NCBI RefSeq assembly: GCF_900573885.1
Contig: NZ_UPSE01000161.1
Span: 1-64,000 of the forward strand
DNA length: 64,000 nt
Source: Pseudomonas viridiflava
GTDB lineage: Bacteria > Pseudomonadota > Gammaproteobacteria > Pseudomonadales > Pseudomonadaceae
Reading direction: 5' to 3'
A model generated the notes under the pieces. That model did not search any database. It was not told where the DNA came from and saw nothing but the letters and a program-made list of their open reading frames with translations. Below, one piece after another: positions 1 through 8,588 of this stretch. The position numbers and the translations under genes are program-made. Numbering within the stretch: the first letter of the stretch is position 1; every line of letters starts with the position of its first letter.

Positions 1-128
1 CAGTCGATTTATTCTGTACATGTTGCGGGCTTGTTTTTGAGTTGGCGCTCAGGGGAATACCCCGTAAAAACAACGCCCGCAACCCTTTCAGAACATCCCC
101 TCGAAATTATTCCGGACAGCAGTGCGCC

Positions 129-208
129 TTCGCGGGAATGACGGTGGTCTTTAAACAAACCTCCGTCATCCTCGCGAACGCGGCGGTCCGACGATTCGGG
201 ATCCAGAA
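129..208. repeat. Dispersed palindromic repeat, family A (copy 1)
   Basis: Two imperfect inverted arms, TTCGCGGGAATGACGG (129-144) and CCGTCATCCTCGCGAA (163-178), are followed by CGGCGGTCCGACGATTCGGG, which recurs in copy 3 near 45.9 kb. It lies just downstream of the chemoreceptor stop codon and may also end its transcript. The rest of bases 1-267 shows nothing I recognise. Confidence 0.7.
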
Positions 209-267
209 TTTTGCGTCTTGCATGGCCTTCGAAACGCGCGACCATCTCCAACTGGACGGCGCCCCCA

Positions 268-1836
268 TCACCCCTGCGGCCGATACCCCAACCGCAACCC
301 GCCCCAATGCCGCCCTTGCACCGTAATCGGCACCGACAAATCGTGCATCAGCTCCCCGGTATCGCGGCTGTACGTTTGCAATAGCAGCGCTTGCTGATGG
401 CTGCCGCAGCGGATGCCGGTTGGGTCGTTGAACAGGCGTTTGCTGCGGCTTTTCACGGTGTCCACCGCGCGGTCGCCGGTGGCGGCGTGGTTGAAGGCGC
501 GGTTGTGGGTGGGCACATAGCCGTCCGGCGTGCTGGCGATGGCGAATACCAGGCCTTCGTGGCGCGAGAGCAGCGGCTCCTGAATGGCGGGCAGCACCTG
601 GTCGGCATAGGCGTCGAAACGCGTGCGGTATTTGGCCGGGTAGCTGTTGGCGATGGGCTGATAGCTGCGGTCGAACAAGTCGCCCAGGCTGATGCGCCCG
701 GCCTCGATGTCGGCTTCAAACTGCGCACCAATGGCGGCAGCGCCCTCGCGGGCCAGGTCGAAGATGAGTTGGTGGTAGTCATCCAGGCCCACGTCGGCCA
801 GTTGCTCGCTCACCGTTTCCGCCTGGCCGACCAAGCGCTGCGCGGCCTGTGCCAGTTCGCGGGTTTGCGTTTCGCTGCCGTCAACGTCGCCGCGCAGTTG
901 CTCCAGCGCGCTGAACAATGCCGATAACTGCTGGTGGTTGCTCTCGGTACCGCTGTTGATGGCGTCGACCTGGTTTTGCACTTCGCTGGCCAGTTCGGTG
1001 ATGCCCAGCAGGTGCTCGCCGCTGGCTTCAACTTGCGCGGCGGCGCCGTCGAGTTCGCTGGCTTGCTGCTGAATATGGCTGACCACCGCGCTGCTTTGCT
1101 GGCGGATGTCGGTGACGATCTGCGCGACTTCTTCGGTGGCTTCGGCGGTTCGCCCGGCGAGCTTGCGCACCTCGTCCGCGACCACGGCAAAGCCGCGGCC
1201 CTGGTCGCCAGCGCGGGCGGCTTCAATGGCGGCGTTCAGGGCCAGCAGGTTGGTCTGGCTGGCGATGGATTGAATCACTTGGGTGACTTGCTGAATCTGC
1301 TCGGTGCGGCTGCTCAAGCCATCCATCAACGTGCGGCTGTCACCCGCCTGCACGCTGAGTTGCTGCATGCGCGCGATGGCCTGCTGCAAGGCTTGCTGGC
1401 CGTCAGCACTGCGCTGGCGAACCGCTTGCGCGGCGGTGAGGGTGTGTTCGGCGCGCTGGGCGCTGGCTTGCTCAGTGTCGGTCATGGCCTGGGCGCCAGC
1501 GCTCATTTGCTCTACGGCGTGCAGCTGCGACTGAAGTTTGTCGGCCATTTGCTGCACGCCAAACGCCACTTGCGCCGCCGACAGCGCGTTATTGCAGGTG
1601 CTGCGTGAGAGTTTCTGACTGAGCTCGCTGAAGGCCTGGGGCGCTTGCGCCGGACCGACGTCATCAGATGCCGGGGTTTCCCATGGGCCGAGCCATGGCC
1701 ACAGCGCCAGCAGCAAATACGCGGGAATGCTCAGGTACAGCGGCAGCTGGGTCTGTTGGTAAACCACCATCAGCACGGCCAGCCCGGCAGCGTGCAGCAG
1801 GCAGACCCACGGGCGGCGAGTGTAAGCGGGGCGCAT
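268..1836 (-). CDS. Methyl-accepting chemotaxis protein with C-terminal sensor-like region
   Basis: This is a chemoreceptor of 522 residues. Two hydrophobic helices lie near the N-terminus (roughly residues 10-25 and 30-50) with almost no periplasmic loop. The cytoplasmic signalling domain follows, with the highly conserved hairpin tip [15 protein letters not shown] and the following [14 protein letters not shown], which dock CheW/CheA. About 160 residues after the coiled coil (from near residue 365 to the end) look like a small-ligand sensor of Cache/PAS type rather than a plain receptor tail, with [13 protein letters not shown] and [12 protein letters not shown] chose the ATG at 1836 over an upstream TTG because GAGG lies 8 bases before it. 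The ligand is unknown; cytoplasmic sensing is inferred from the topology. Confidence 0.88.
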   Translation of the reverse strand: MRPAYTRRPWVCLLHAAGLAVLMVVYQQTQLPLYLSIPAYLLLALWPWLGPWETPASDDVGPAQAPQAFSELSQKLSRSTCNNALSAAQVAFGVQQMADKLQSQLHAVEQMSAGAQAMTDTEQASAQRAEHTLTAAQAVRQRSADGQQALQQAIARMQQLSVQAGDSRTLMDGLSSRTEQIQQVTQVIQSIASQTNLLALNAAIEAARAGDQGRGFAVVADEVRKLAGRTAEATEEVAQIVTDIRQQSSAVVSHIQQQASELDGAAAQVEASGEHLLGITELASEVQNQVDAINSGTESNHQQLSALFSALEQLRGDVDGSETQTRELAQAAQRLVGQAETVSEQLADVGLDDYHQLIFDLAREGAAAIGAQFEADIEAGRISLGDLFDRSYQPIANSYPAKYRTRFDAYADQVLPAIQEPLLSRHEGLVFAIASTPDGYVPTHNRAFNHAATGDRAVDTVKSRSKRLFNDPTGIRCGSHQQALLLQTYSRDTGELMHDLSVPITVQGRHWGGLRLGYRPQG

Positions 1837-1933
1837 CGGCAAACCTCTTGTTCTTATGGTGCTGGCAACGCAAAGGTCGCGTATTCGAGCATGTCATCGG
1901 CCGAGCTGCCAGTGGGCTTTAGCACGGGGTGCA

Positions 1934-2950
1934 CTATGGCTTGGCCAACAGCCCGTCGCGGTATTGGCTTGGCGCCTGACCGGTCCAGCGTTTGAACGCG
2001 CGGCTGAAGCTGCTGCTGTCCGCAAAGCCCAGCAGGTAGGCGATTTCGCTGATGGAGCAATGCGGGTCGCGCATGTGTTGCAGCGCCAGGTTCTGGCGGG
2101 TTTCGCTAAGCAGCTGCTCATAGCTGCAACCTTCGTCAGCCAGGTGGCGCTGCAAGCTGCGCAGGCTCAGGTGCAGGCTGCTGGCGATGCGCTCGGCCGA
2201 CGGCTCGCCGTTGGGCAGCTGGCTTTCCAGGCAATTGCACACACGGCGCCGCCACGTCACCGGCTGAAGCTGTTCGAGGGTGCGCTTGAGTACGGTTTCG
2301 TTGTGCTCGGCCAGCTCTTCGTTGCCGTCTTCGAGGGTGTTATCGAATGGCTGCCGGGGGAATTGCAGAAAGTCTTGCGCAGCGCCGAAATGAATCGGCG
2401 CACGCAGCGCTTCCTGCCACGGCGTGGGGTCTGCGGGTGGCGCGCGGCGAAGGTGCACGGCCAACGGGGCGAAGTCCCGGCCCAGACGGTTGCGGCAGGT
2501 GCGCACGTAAATAGCGATAAACGCATCAATCGCCTCGGGCGCCGGCGCCGGACCGCCCAGGGGCACTTTCAGGTAGAACTCGTAGCGATCCGGCAGGGTT
2601 TTCAGTTCCAGGCTGAGGGCATCGCTGACCACTTGGTGATAACGCACGATGCGCTCGAACACCTCGCGCAAACTGCCGCTGGCAATCAAGGCATAACCGA
2701 GGGCGTGAAAACTGGTGGGGCTGACGTACTGCGAGGTTTTCAGGCCCAGCGCCGGGTCGCCGCTGGCCTCGACGGCCAACCGCCACAAGCGCGTGGTGGC
2801 GGATAGCGGATAGCGCGCATTCGGATGTTCCATCAGTGCCGGGTCGAGACCGGCGTCCAGGCAGAGCTGCGCGCTGTCCAGGCCCAGGGCGTCGAGCTGC
2901 TTGCGCAGTGCCCGGGTCCAGCTGGCGAGGGTGGTGGGTTCGGCAGTCAT
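1934..2950 (-). CDS. AraC-family transcriptional regulator (OruR/ArgR-like type)
   Basis: The 338-residue protein has an N-terminal ligand-binding region of the Arabinose_bd type (about 20-205) and a C-terminal double helix-turn-helix. The second helix-turn-helix region contains ISEIAYLLGFADSSSFSRAF, the classic AraC signature, followed by KRWTGQAPSQYR. It is transcribed divergently from the desaturase gene starting at 3049, with 98 bases between the two starts, so it most likely controls that gene in response to a small molecule, possibly a lipid or fatty acid. The effector cannot be read from the sequence. The link to the desaturase is inferred from divergent arrangement only. Confidence 0.87.
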   Translation of the reverse strand: MTAEPTTLASWTRALRKQLDALGLDSAQLCLDAGLDPALMEHPNARYPLSATTRLWRLAVEASGDPALGLKTSQYVSPTSFHALGYALIASGSLREVFERIVRYHQVVSDALSLELKTLPDRYEFYLKVPLGGPAPAPEAIDAFIAIYVRTCRNRLGRDFAPLAVHLRRAPPADPTPWQEALRAPIHFGAAQDFLQFPRQPFDNTLEDGNEELAEHNETVLKRTLEQLQPVTWRRRVCNCLESQLPNGEPSAERIASSLHLSLRSLQRHLADEGCSYEQLLSETRQNLALQHMRDPHCSISEIAYLLGFADSSSFSRAFKRWTGQAPSQYRDGLLAKP

Positions 2951-3048
2951 GCAGATTGGCGCATCCGGTCAACAGGTTGGCGTTCGAGGTCAGGCCGGCG
3001 GGCGCCCGGCCCGGCACAGTAGCCTCACGTTAATTAGAGGATGTAAGC

Positions 3049-4122
3049 ATGTCCCACTCTCCTGCAAGCCCCGTGAACCAGAATGCGCAACAACGCGCTG
3101 CGCATATTCGCGAAGTGGTGATGGCCCACGGCGTCGAGCTGCGCCAGCGCTTCCCGATCCTCAAGCATCAGGACGCCCTCGGCGCCGGCATTCTCGCCTT
3201 CGCCCTGGCCGGCATGATCGGCAGCGCCGCGTTGTATATCGAAGGTTATATGGCCTGGTGGGCGTGCTTGCTGCTCAACGCATTCTTTGCCTCGCTGACC
3301 CACGAGCTGGAACATGACCTGATCCACTCCATGTACTTTCGCAAACAGCGCGTGCCGCACAACCTGATGATGGCGCTGGTGTGGATGGCTCGCCCGAGCA
3401 CCATCAACCCGTGGGTGCGCCGCCACCTGCACCTCAATCACCACAAGGTATCGGGTACCGAAACCGACATGGAAGAACGCGCCATCACCAACGGCGAGCC
3501 GTGGGGCATCGCCCGGTTGCTGATGGTGGGCGACAACATGATGTCTTCGTTCATCCGCTTTCTGCGCGCGAAAACCTGGAGCCACAAATGGCTGATCGTC
3601 AGCCGCACGCTGAAGGTGTACACGCCGCTGGGCCTGTTGAACTGGGGCACCTGGTACGTGTTCCTCGGCTTTCACATCAGCACCTTCGTCGCCACACTGC
3701 TGGGCTCGCCGATTGAGTGGTCGGCCAGCACGCTGGAAGTGATGAACATCGTGAATATTGCGGTGGTGGTGCTGGTTGGTCCGAACGTGCTGCGCACCTT
3801 TTGCCTGCACTTTGTCAGCTCGAACATGCACTACTACGGCGATATCGAGCCGGGCAACGTGATCCAGCAATGCCAGGTGCTGAACCCATGGTGGATGTGG
3901 CCGCTGCAAGCGTTCTGCTTCAACTTCGGCAGCAGCCACGCGATCCACCACTTTGTGGTGAAAGAGCCCTTCTACATCCGTCAGCTCACCGTGCCATTCG
4001 CGCACAAGGTGATGCGCGAAGCCGGCGTGCGCTTCAACGACTTCGGCACCTTTGCCCGTGCCAATCGCTGGACCCGCACCGCCGAAAGCAAACCGGCAAC
4101 GCAGCAAACGCAAACCGCCTGA
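3049..4122 (+). CDS. Membrane fatty-acid desaturase family protein
   Basis: An integral membrane di-iron protein of 357 residues. Three histidine clusters can be seen: HELEHDLIH (near residue 85), RRHLHLNHHK (near 124) and SHAIHHF (near 300), the layout of the FA_desaturase superfamily (PF00487). It is not alkane hydroxylase AlkB, whose NYxEHYG box is missing. Hydrophobic segments occur at about 45-85 and 190-255. The start ATG has AGAGGA just upstream. A terminator follows at 4145. Expected role: introducing a double bond (or a hydroxyl) into a lipid acyl chain or related hydrophobic substrate at the inner membrane, under the divergent AraC regulator. The exact substrate is unknown. Confidence 0.82.
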   Translation: MSHSPASPVNQNAQQRAAHIREVVMAHGVELRQRFPILKHQDALGAGILAFALAGMIGSAALYIEGYMAWWACLLLNAFFASLTHELEHDLIHSMYFRKQRVPHNLMMALVWMARPSTINPWVRRHLHLNHHKVSGTETDMEERAITNGEPWGIARLLMVGDNMMSSFIRFLRAKTWSHKWLIVSRTLKVYTPLGLLNWGTWYVFLGFHISTFVATLLGSPIEWSASTLEVMNIVNIAVVVLVGPNVLRTFCLHFVSSNMHYYGDIEPGNVIQQCQVLNPWWMWPLQAFCFNFGSSHAIHHFVVKEPFYIRQLTVPFAHKVMREAGVRFNDFGTFARANRWTRTAESKPATQQTQTA

Positions 4123-4144
4123 TCGGTTTCGCCCCCACCTTTGC

Positions 4145-4169
4145 AGCGGCGCCTCGGCGCCGCTTTTTC
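4145..4169 (+). terminator. Rho-independent terminator after the desaturase gene
   Basis: AGCGGCGCC and GGCGCCGCT form a 9-bp stem around a very short loop, directly followed by TTTTT. It lies 23 bases after the desaturase stop and within the upstream part of the next reading frame, which supports the later start at 4198 for that gene. Confidence 0.8.
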
Positions 4170-4197
4170 GTCTCCCGCAACAGGCCCGACTATCACC

Positions 4198-4902
4198 ATG
4201 AATGTGCTTATTGTTCACGCCCATCCCGAGCCGCAATCGTTCTGCACCGCCATGAAAGACCTGGCCGTCAGCACCCTTGAAACAGCCGGCCACACTGTTC
4301 AGGTGTCCGACCTTTACGCCATGAACTGGAACCCGGTGGCCAGCGCTGCCGACTTCCAGGCGCGCAGCAATCCGGACTACCTGGTGTACGCCCTGGAGCA
4401 GCGTCACGCCCACGGCCAGGGCGCGCTGGCCGAAGACATATCCATCGAGCTTGAAAAGCTGCTGGCCGCCGACCTGGTGATTTTCAATTTCCCGATTTTC
4501 TGGTGCTCGGTACCGGCCATTCTCAAAGGCTGGATCGACCGCGTGCTGGTGTCGGGCGTGTGCTACGGCGGCCTGCGCTTTTATGACAAAGGCGGCCTGA
4601 GCGGCAAGAAAGCCCTGCTCAGTTTCACCATCGGCGCGCAGCCACACATGTTTGCCGATGAGCAGGCCATTCATGGCGAGCTGAACCTGATGCTGCGCCA
4701 CCTGCAACGCGGCACGCTGGCGTATGCCGGCTTTAGTGTGCTGCCGCCGTTCGCGGCCTATCACGTGCCGTATGTCGACGCCGACGCCCGCACGGCGATG
4801 CTGGCCGACTACCGCGAGCGCCTGGTCGGGCTTGAACACACGCAGCCACTGGCGTTTCCGAAAATGGCCGGGTTCGATCGGCAGTTGAAGCCGTTGGCCT
4901 GA
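4198..4902 (+). CDS. NAD(P)H dehydrogenase (quinone)-like flavodoxin-fold oxidoreductase
   Basis: A 234-residue soluble protein of the Flavodoxin_2 family (PF02525; MdaB/KefF/NQO1-like). The N-terminal strand and phosphate loop MNVLIVHAHPEPQSF bind FMN/FAD. FNFPIFWCSVPAILKGWIDR is the family signature around the flavin ring, and KKALLSFTIGAQ matches the third flavin-contacting loop. Such enzymes reduce quinones or other electrophiles by two electrons using NAD(P)H. I set the start at 4198 because the longer frame begins inside the terminator at 4145-4169. It stands alone between two terminators, so its partner pathway is not evident. Confidence 0.82.
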   Translation: MNVLIVHAHPEPQSFCTAMKDLAVSTLETAGHTVQVSDLYAMNWNPVASAADFQARSNPDYLVYALEQRHAHGQGALAEDISIELEKLLAADLVIFNFPIFWCSVPAILKGWIDRVLVSGVCYGGLRFYDKGGLSGKKALLSFTIGAQPHMFADEQAIHGELNLMLRHLQRGTLAYAGFSVLPPFAAYHVPYVDADARTAMLADYRERLVGLEHTQPLAFPKMAGFDRQLKPLA

Positions 4903-4910
4903 CGGCAGGC

Positions 4911-4935
4911 AAAAAAAGACCCGCCGAAGCGGGTC
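4911..4935 (-). terminator. Rho-independent terminator of gabT
   Basis: GACCCGC/GCGGGTC form a 7-bp stem with loop CGAA. On the minus strand a run of seven T follows (A-run at 4911-4917 on plus). It lies 25 bases past the gabT stop codon. Confidence 0.8.
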
Positions 4936-4960
4936 TCAAAAACTGCCGAGCTGGTGAGCC

Positions 4961-6241
4961 CTAGGCGAGTTCGTCGAAGCACTCGGCAACAATGGCCAGG
5001 CCTTTGTCGAGCTGTGCATCAGGAATGGTGACCGGCATCAGGAAGCGGATGACGTTGTAGTAGGTGCCGCACGACAGCAGGATCAGGCCTTTTTCGCGGG
5101 CGCGAGCGACGATCTTGCCGACCAGTTCGGCCGCCGGCTTGTGGGTGTCGCCGCCTTCAAACAGCTCGATGGCGATCATCGAACCCAGGCCACGAACGTC
5201 GCCAATAACCGCATGCTTGGCCTGAATATCGCGCAGACCGGCCTTCAGGCGTTCGCCCAAGGCTTGCGAGCGCTCCAGCAGCTTCTCTTCATCAAACACT
5301 TTCAGCACGGCCAGCGCGGCCGCACAGGCGATCGGGCTACCGGCATAGGTGCCGCCCAGGCCGCCCGGTGCGATGGCGTCCATGATTTCGGCTTTACCGC
5401 TAACGCCGGAAATCGGGAAACCGCCGCCGACGGATTTAGCGAAGGTGGTCAGGTCTGGAATCACGCCCAGCTGTTCGGTGGCGAAGAAGGTGCCGGTACG
5501 GCCAGCGCCGGTTTGCACTTCGTCGGCGATCAGCAGAATGCCGTGCTGGTCGCACAGGGCGCGCAGGCGCTGCATAAAGGCTTTGGAGTTGGTGTAGAAA
5601 CCCCCTTCACCCTGCACCGGCTCAATGATGATGGCGGCGATGTCGGACGGCTGCGCGTCGTTCTTGAAGATGCGCTCGATGCTGGCGATGGACTCGTCTT
5701 CGCTCACACCGTGCAGCTCGCAAGGCGACTGGGCACGGTAAACGCCGGCAGGCATCAGGCCCATGCCAGCGGAATACGGCACCACTTTGCCGGTGAGGCT
5801 CAGGGTCATCATGGTGCGGCCGTGATAAGCGCCGGTGAAGGCAATTACGCCAGCACGGCCAGTGGCAGCACGAGCAATTTTCACGGCGTTTTCGACGGCT
5901 TCGGAACCGGACGTCACCAGCAGGGTTTTCTTGGCGAAGTCGCCCGGAACGCGCTTGGCGATTTCTTCACACAGCTCCACGTAGGGCTCGTAAGCCAGTA
6001 CCTGGAAGCAGGTGTGCGACAGCTTGGTCAGTTGCTCTTGCACCGCTGCAACCACTTTCGGGTGCAGGTGGCCGGTGTTGAGAACGGCGATGCCGCCAGC
6101 GAAGTCGATGAACTCGCGGCCTTCAACGTCCCATACGGTGGCGTTCTCGGCGCGCTCAGCGAAAATCGGGTGGATCTGGCCCACACCGCGCGGTACGGCG
6201 GCCATGCGGCGTTGCATCAGGGATTCGTTAGTCTTGCTCAT
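4961..6241 (-). CDS. gabT: 4-aminobutyrate (GABA) aminotransferase
   Basis: A class III PLP-dependent aminotransferase of 426 residues, the same length as E. coli GabT. It transfers the amino group of GABA to 2-oxoglutarate, giving succinate semialdehyde and glutamate. Visible marks: SGSEAVENAVKIAR (phosphate cup, about 111-124), GAYHGRT (137-143), IADEVQTGAGRTG with Asp240 contacting the pyridine nitrogen, and TTFAKSVGGGFP with Lys269 as the Schiff-base lysine. GAGGA lies upstream of the ATG. It follows gabD on the same strand, so the two enzymes of the GABA shunt are probably co-transcribed despite an unusually long 347-base spacer. 5-Aminovalerate may also be a substrate. Confidence 0.93.
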   Translation of the reverse strand: MSKTNESLMQRRMAAVPRGVGQIHPIFAERAENATVWDVEGREFIDFAGGIAVLNTGHLHPKVVAAVQEQLTKLSHTCFQVLAYEPYVELCEEIAKRVPGDFAKKTLLVTSGSEAVENAVKIARAATGRAGVIAFTGAYHGRTMMTLSLTGKVVPYSAGMGLMPAGVYRAQSPCELHGVSEDESIASIERIFKNDAQPSDIAAIIIEPVQGEGGFYTNSKAFMQRLRALCDQHGILLIADEVQTGAGRTGTFFATEQLGVIPDLTTFAKSVGGGFPISGVSGKAEIMDAIAPGGLGGTYAGSPIACAAALAVLKVFDEEKLLERSQALGERLKAGLRDIQAKHAVIGDVRGLGSMIAIELFEGGDTHKPAAELVGKIVARAREKGLILLSCGTYYNVIRFLMPVTIPDAQLDKGLAIVAECFDELA

Positions 6242-6588
6242 GTTTCGGTCCTCATTCGCCGCTTCATCAGGCGGCGCAGTGGGATAAACGCAACCGGGGA
6301 AAAGCGCGGCAGCATTCGATGATCGACTGCCACGCCCTGCCGGTTGCTCAGGTTCTTTAGTGCGGTGCTGCTGCCCGGGCGGGCCGGCTCGTTGGTTCCG
6401 CCCTGGGGTGTTTCAATAACGTCTTAATGCTTTTGCTCTTTGTGCTCTTCGGCTTAACGCCGCTCGAGAGCTTCGGGGCTAAGGCCAGACAAGGCGAAAT
6501 GCTGGCGAAGAGCGCAGCGTACCTTCGTACGTGAGCATCTGAGGCGGCATTTCAACGCCGTATGGCCGACGACCCGGAGGTCGATTAG
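6242..6588. other. Long spacer between gabD and gabT containing a nested inverted repeat
   Basis: No gene is seen here. Bases 6483-6567 can fold into one long imperfect hairpin: outer GGCCA/TGGCC, then GGCGAAATGC pairing with GCATTTC plus CGCC across a small bulge, and an inner CGTAC-CTTC-GTACG tip. This looks like a dispersed structured repeat or an mRNA element within the gabD-gabT transcript. No T-run follows, so it is not a standard terminator. Confidence 0.5.
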
Positions 6589-8037
6589 TTACACACCGAG
6601 GCAGAGGTATTTGATTTCCAGGTAGTCTTCGATGCCGTATTTCGAACCTTCACGGCCAAGACCCGACGCCTTGATGCCGCCGAACGGCGCCACTTCGTTG
6701 GAAATCAGACCGGTGTTGATGCCGACCATGCCGTACTCCAGCGCTTCAGCCACGCGGAACACACGGCCCAGGTCGCGAGCGTAGAAGTACGAGGCCAGAC
6801 CGAATTCGGTGTCGTTCGCCTGAGTGATCACATCGGCTTCGTCTTTAAAGCGGAACAGCGGCGCCAGCGGGCCAAAGGTTTCTTCCTTGGCGACTGCAGC
6901 GGTTTTCGGCACGTCTACCAGAATGGTCGGCTCGAAGAAGCTGCCGCCCAGGCTGTGCGCCTTGCCGCCGGATACCACTTTGGCGCCTTTGCTGATGGCG
7001 TCGGCAATGTGCTCTTCAACTTTGGCCACAGCCTTGTCGTCGATCAGCGGGCCGGTGGTGGTGCCGTCTTCCAGCCCGTTGCCGATTTTCAGCTTGGCCA
7101 CGGCAACTTTCAGTTTTTCCACGAACGCGTCGTACACGCTGTCTTGAATGTACAGGCGGTTGGCACAGACGCAGGTCTGACCGTTGTTGCGGTACTTGGA
7201 GATGATCGCGCCATCGACGGCGGCGTCCAGATCAGCGTCGTCGAAGACAATGAACGGCGCGTTGCCACCCAGCTCCAGCGATACTTTCTTGATGTCGTGG
7301 GCGCATTCGGCCATCAGCTGACGACCAATTTCGGTCGAGCCGGTGAACGACAGTTTGCGCACGATGGGGTTGCTGGTCAGCTCGCTGCCAATGTCGCCAG
7401 CGCTGCCGGTTACCACGCTGAACACGCCTTTCGGAATGCCGGCACGCTGAGCCAGTTCGGCCAGGGCCAGGGCGGAATATGGAGTCTGGCTCGCAGGCTT
7501 GAGCACCATGGTGCAGCCAGCGGCCAAGGCCGGGCCGGCTTTACGGGTGATCATCGCGGCCGGGAAGTTCCACGGCGTGATGGCCGCGGTTACGCCGATT
7601 GGCTGCTTGAGCACGATCAGGCGTTTGTCCGGCTGGTGGCCCGGAATCACGTCGCCATAAATGCGCTTGGCTTCTTCAGCGAACCACTCAATAAAGGAAG
7701 CGGCATAGGCGATTTCACCTTTGGCCTCGGCCAATGGCTTGCCTTGCTCGAGAGTCATCAGGCGGCCGAGGTCGTCCTGGTTCTCGATCATCAACTCAAA
7801 CCAGCGACGCAGCTTGTTGGAGCGCTCTTTGGCGGTCAGTGCACGCCAGGCCGGCAAGGCCTTGTCGGCCGCTTCAATGGCACGACGGGTTTCAGCAGCG
7901 CCCATCTTCGGCACGGTGCCAAGAATTTCATTCGTGGCCGGGTTGTTGACCTTGATGGTCTGGCCGCTGTCCGCGTCTACCCACGCGCCGTCGATAAAGG
8001 CTTGCTGGCGAAACAATTGAGCGTCTTTGAGTTGCAT
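6589..8037 (-). CDS. gabD: Succinate-semialdehyde dehydrogenase (NADP+)
   Basis: A 482-residue aldehyde dehydrogenase, the length of GabD of E. coli and P. putida. It oxidises succinate semialdehyde from GabT to succinate. Signature elements: TPWNFPAAMITRK (substrate/cofactor channel, about 154-166), FTGSTEIG (231-238, NAD(P) loop), LELGGNAPFIV with general base Glu255, and GQTCVCANR with nucleophile Cys289. The second cysteine two residues later (CVC) is typical of redox-controlled GabD. AAGGAG stands just before the ATG. The first gene of a gabD-gabT unit. The upstream region contains a 10-bp hairpin and a short inverted repeat that may be regulatory. Confidence 0.93.
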   Translation of the reverse strand: MQLKDAQLFRQQAFIDGAWVDADSGQTIKVNNPATNEILGTVPKMGAAETRRAIEAADKALPAWRALTAKERSNKLRRWFELMIENQDDLGRLMTLEQGKPLAEAKGEIAYAASFIEWFAEEAKRIYGDVIPGHQPDKRLIVLKQPIGVTAAITPWNFPAAMITRKAGPALAAGCTMVLKPASQTPYSALALAELAQRAGIPKGVFSVVTGSAGDIGSELTSNPIVRKLSFTGSTEIGRQLMAECAHDIKKVSLELGGNAPFIVFDDADLDAAVDGAIISKYRNNGQTCVCANRLYIQDSVYDAFVEKLKVAVAKLKIGNGLEDGTTTGPLIDDKAVAKVEEHIADAISKGAKVVSGGKAHSLGGSFFEPTILVDVPKTAAVAKEETFGPLAPLFRFKDEADVITQANDTEFGLASYFYARDLGRVFRVAEALEYGMVGINTGLISNEVAPFGGIKASGLGREGSKYGIEDYLEIKYLCLGV

Positions 8038-8414
8038 AGCCGTCTCCTTTAGCCCACCAGCAAAGCGGCGGGCAAAATTGTTGTAAGCCGCCGCAGCGGA
8101 TGTGCGCTGCGGCGAGAAATAGTGGATGCCACGTGGAACGGATTGAGCGCTGATGACGGGCTTTTGGAACAGCAGCAGATCGCTTGGTTCGGTCTGCGGC
8201 CATGAGCGTCGAGGGCGTTTGAAATCTCAAACGAATCCTAGGGTCGCCACCACCAAAGGGCAATAGGCCGTTCGAAAAAATATACGAAAACCCGTAAAAG
8301 GTGGTCATTTTCTGAGCAGAAAGCCGTAGGGATTAGTACTTTCGTTTGATATCGCGAACAAAACACCTCGGCATGGACGCCTGCGAGCGACATGCGTATC
8401 ATGGCGCCCGCGTT
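8038..8414. other. Intergenic region between gabD and tRNA-Arg
   Basis: No protein gene is supported here. A perfect 10-bp hairpin, CGCCGCAGCG (8089-8098) with CGCTGCGGCG (8105-8114), lies in the gabD leader about 50 bases before its start. A short inverted repeat GTTTGA-AATC-TCAAAC (8217-8232) and a related half GTTTGATATC (from 8344) are possible operator sites for an unknown GABA-responsive regulator. The region near 8260-8345 is AT-richer than its surroundings and probably carries the gabD promoter. Confidence 0.4.
8217..8232. promoter_or_regulatory. Candidate operator upstream of gabD
   Basis: GTTTGA and TCAAAC form a perfect inverted repeat around AATC. A similar half-site, GTTTGATATC, recurs about 127 bases away toward the tRNA. 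The position, about 180 bases upstream of the gabD start, suits a transcription-factor site, but no regulator is encoded next to it. Confidence 0.3.
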
Positions 8415-8491
8415 GCACCAGTAGCTCAGCTGGATAGAGTACTGCCCTCCGAAGGCAGGGGTCGTGGGTTCGAATCCCGCCTGGTGCACCA
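8415..8491 (+). tRNA. tRNA-Arg, anticodon CCG
   Basis: A 77-base tRNA that closes into a full cloverleaf. The acceptor stem GCACCAG/CTGGTGC is perfect, with discriminator A and an encoded CCA end. The D-arm contains AGCTCAGCTGGATAGAGT, and the T-arm carries GTGGGTTCGAATCCCGC with the invariant TTCGAAT. The anticodon stem TGCCC..GGGCA-like arm presents loop CTCCGAA, giving anticodon CCG, which reads arginine codon CGG. A terminator follows at 8501. No integrase or attachment duplication is seen beside it. Confidence 0.96.
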
Positions 8492-8500
8492 TATAAACGA

Positions 8501-8531
8501 AAAGCCCCACGTTCACGCGCGGGGCTTTTTG
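8501..8531 (+). terminator. Rho-independent terminator after tRNA-Arg
   Basis: AAAGCCCC (8501-8508) pairs with GGGGCTTT (8521-8528) around a 12-base loop, followed by a short T-run. It begins 10 bases after the tRNA CCA end. Confidence 0.75.
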
Positions 8532-8588
8532 CGTTTCTGGCGCTGGAAAATCAAAGGCCGGGCGCTCAGCTACAAATCAGCAGAAAAC

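Noticed and set aside
3049..4122. Alkane 1-monooxygenase (AlkB), tempting because rubredoxins occur in the window
   Set aside because: The histidine boxes fit fatty-acid desaturases, and the AlkB box NYxEHYG is absent.
3034..4839. Minus-strand open frame of about 600 codons under the desaturase and oxidoreductase genes
   Set aside because: It covers two genes with clear motifs on plus and a terminator, and has no recognisable domain.
8415..8491. tRNA-Arg gene as integration site of a mobile island
   Set aside because: No integrase, no repeated tRNA 3' end and a conserved ribosomal-protein neighbour were seen.
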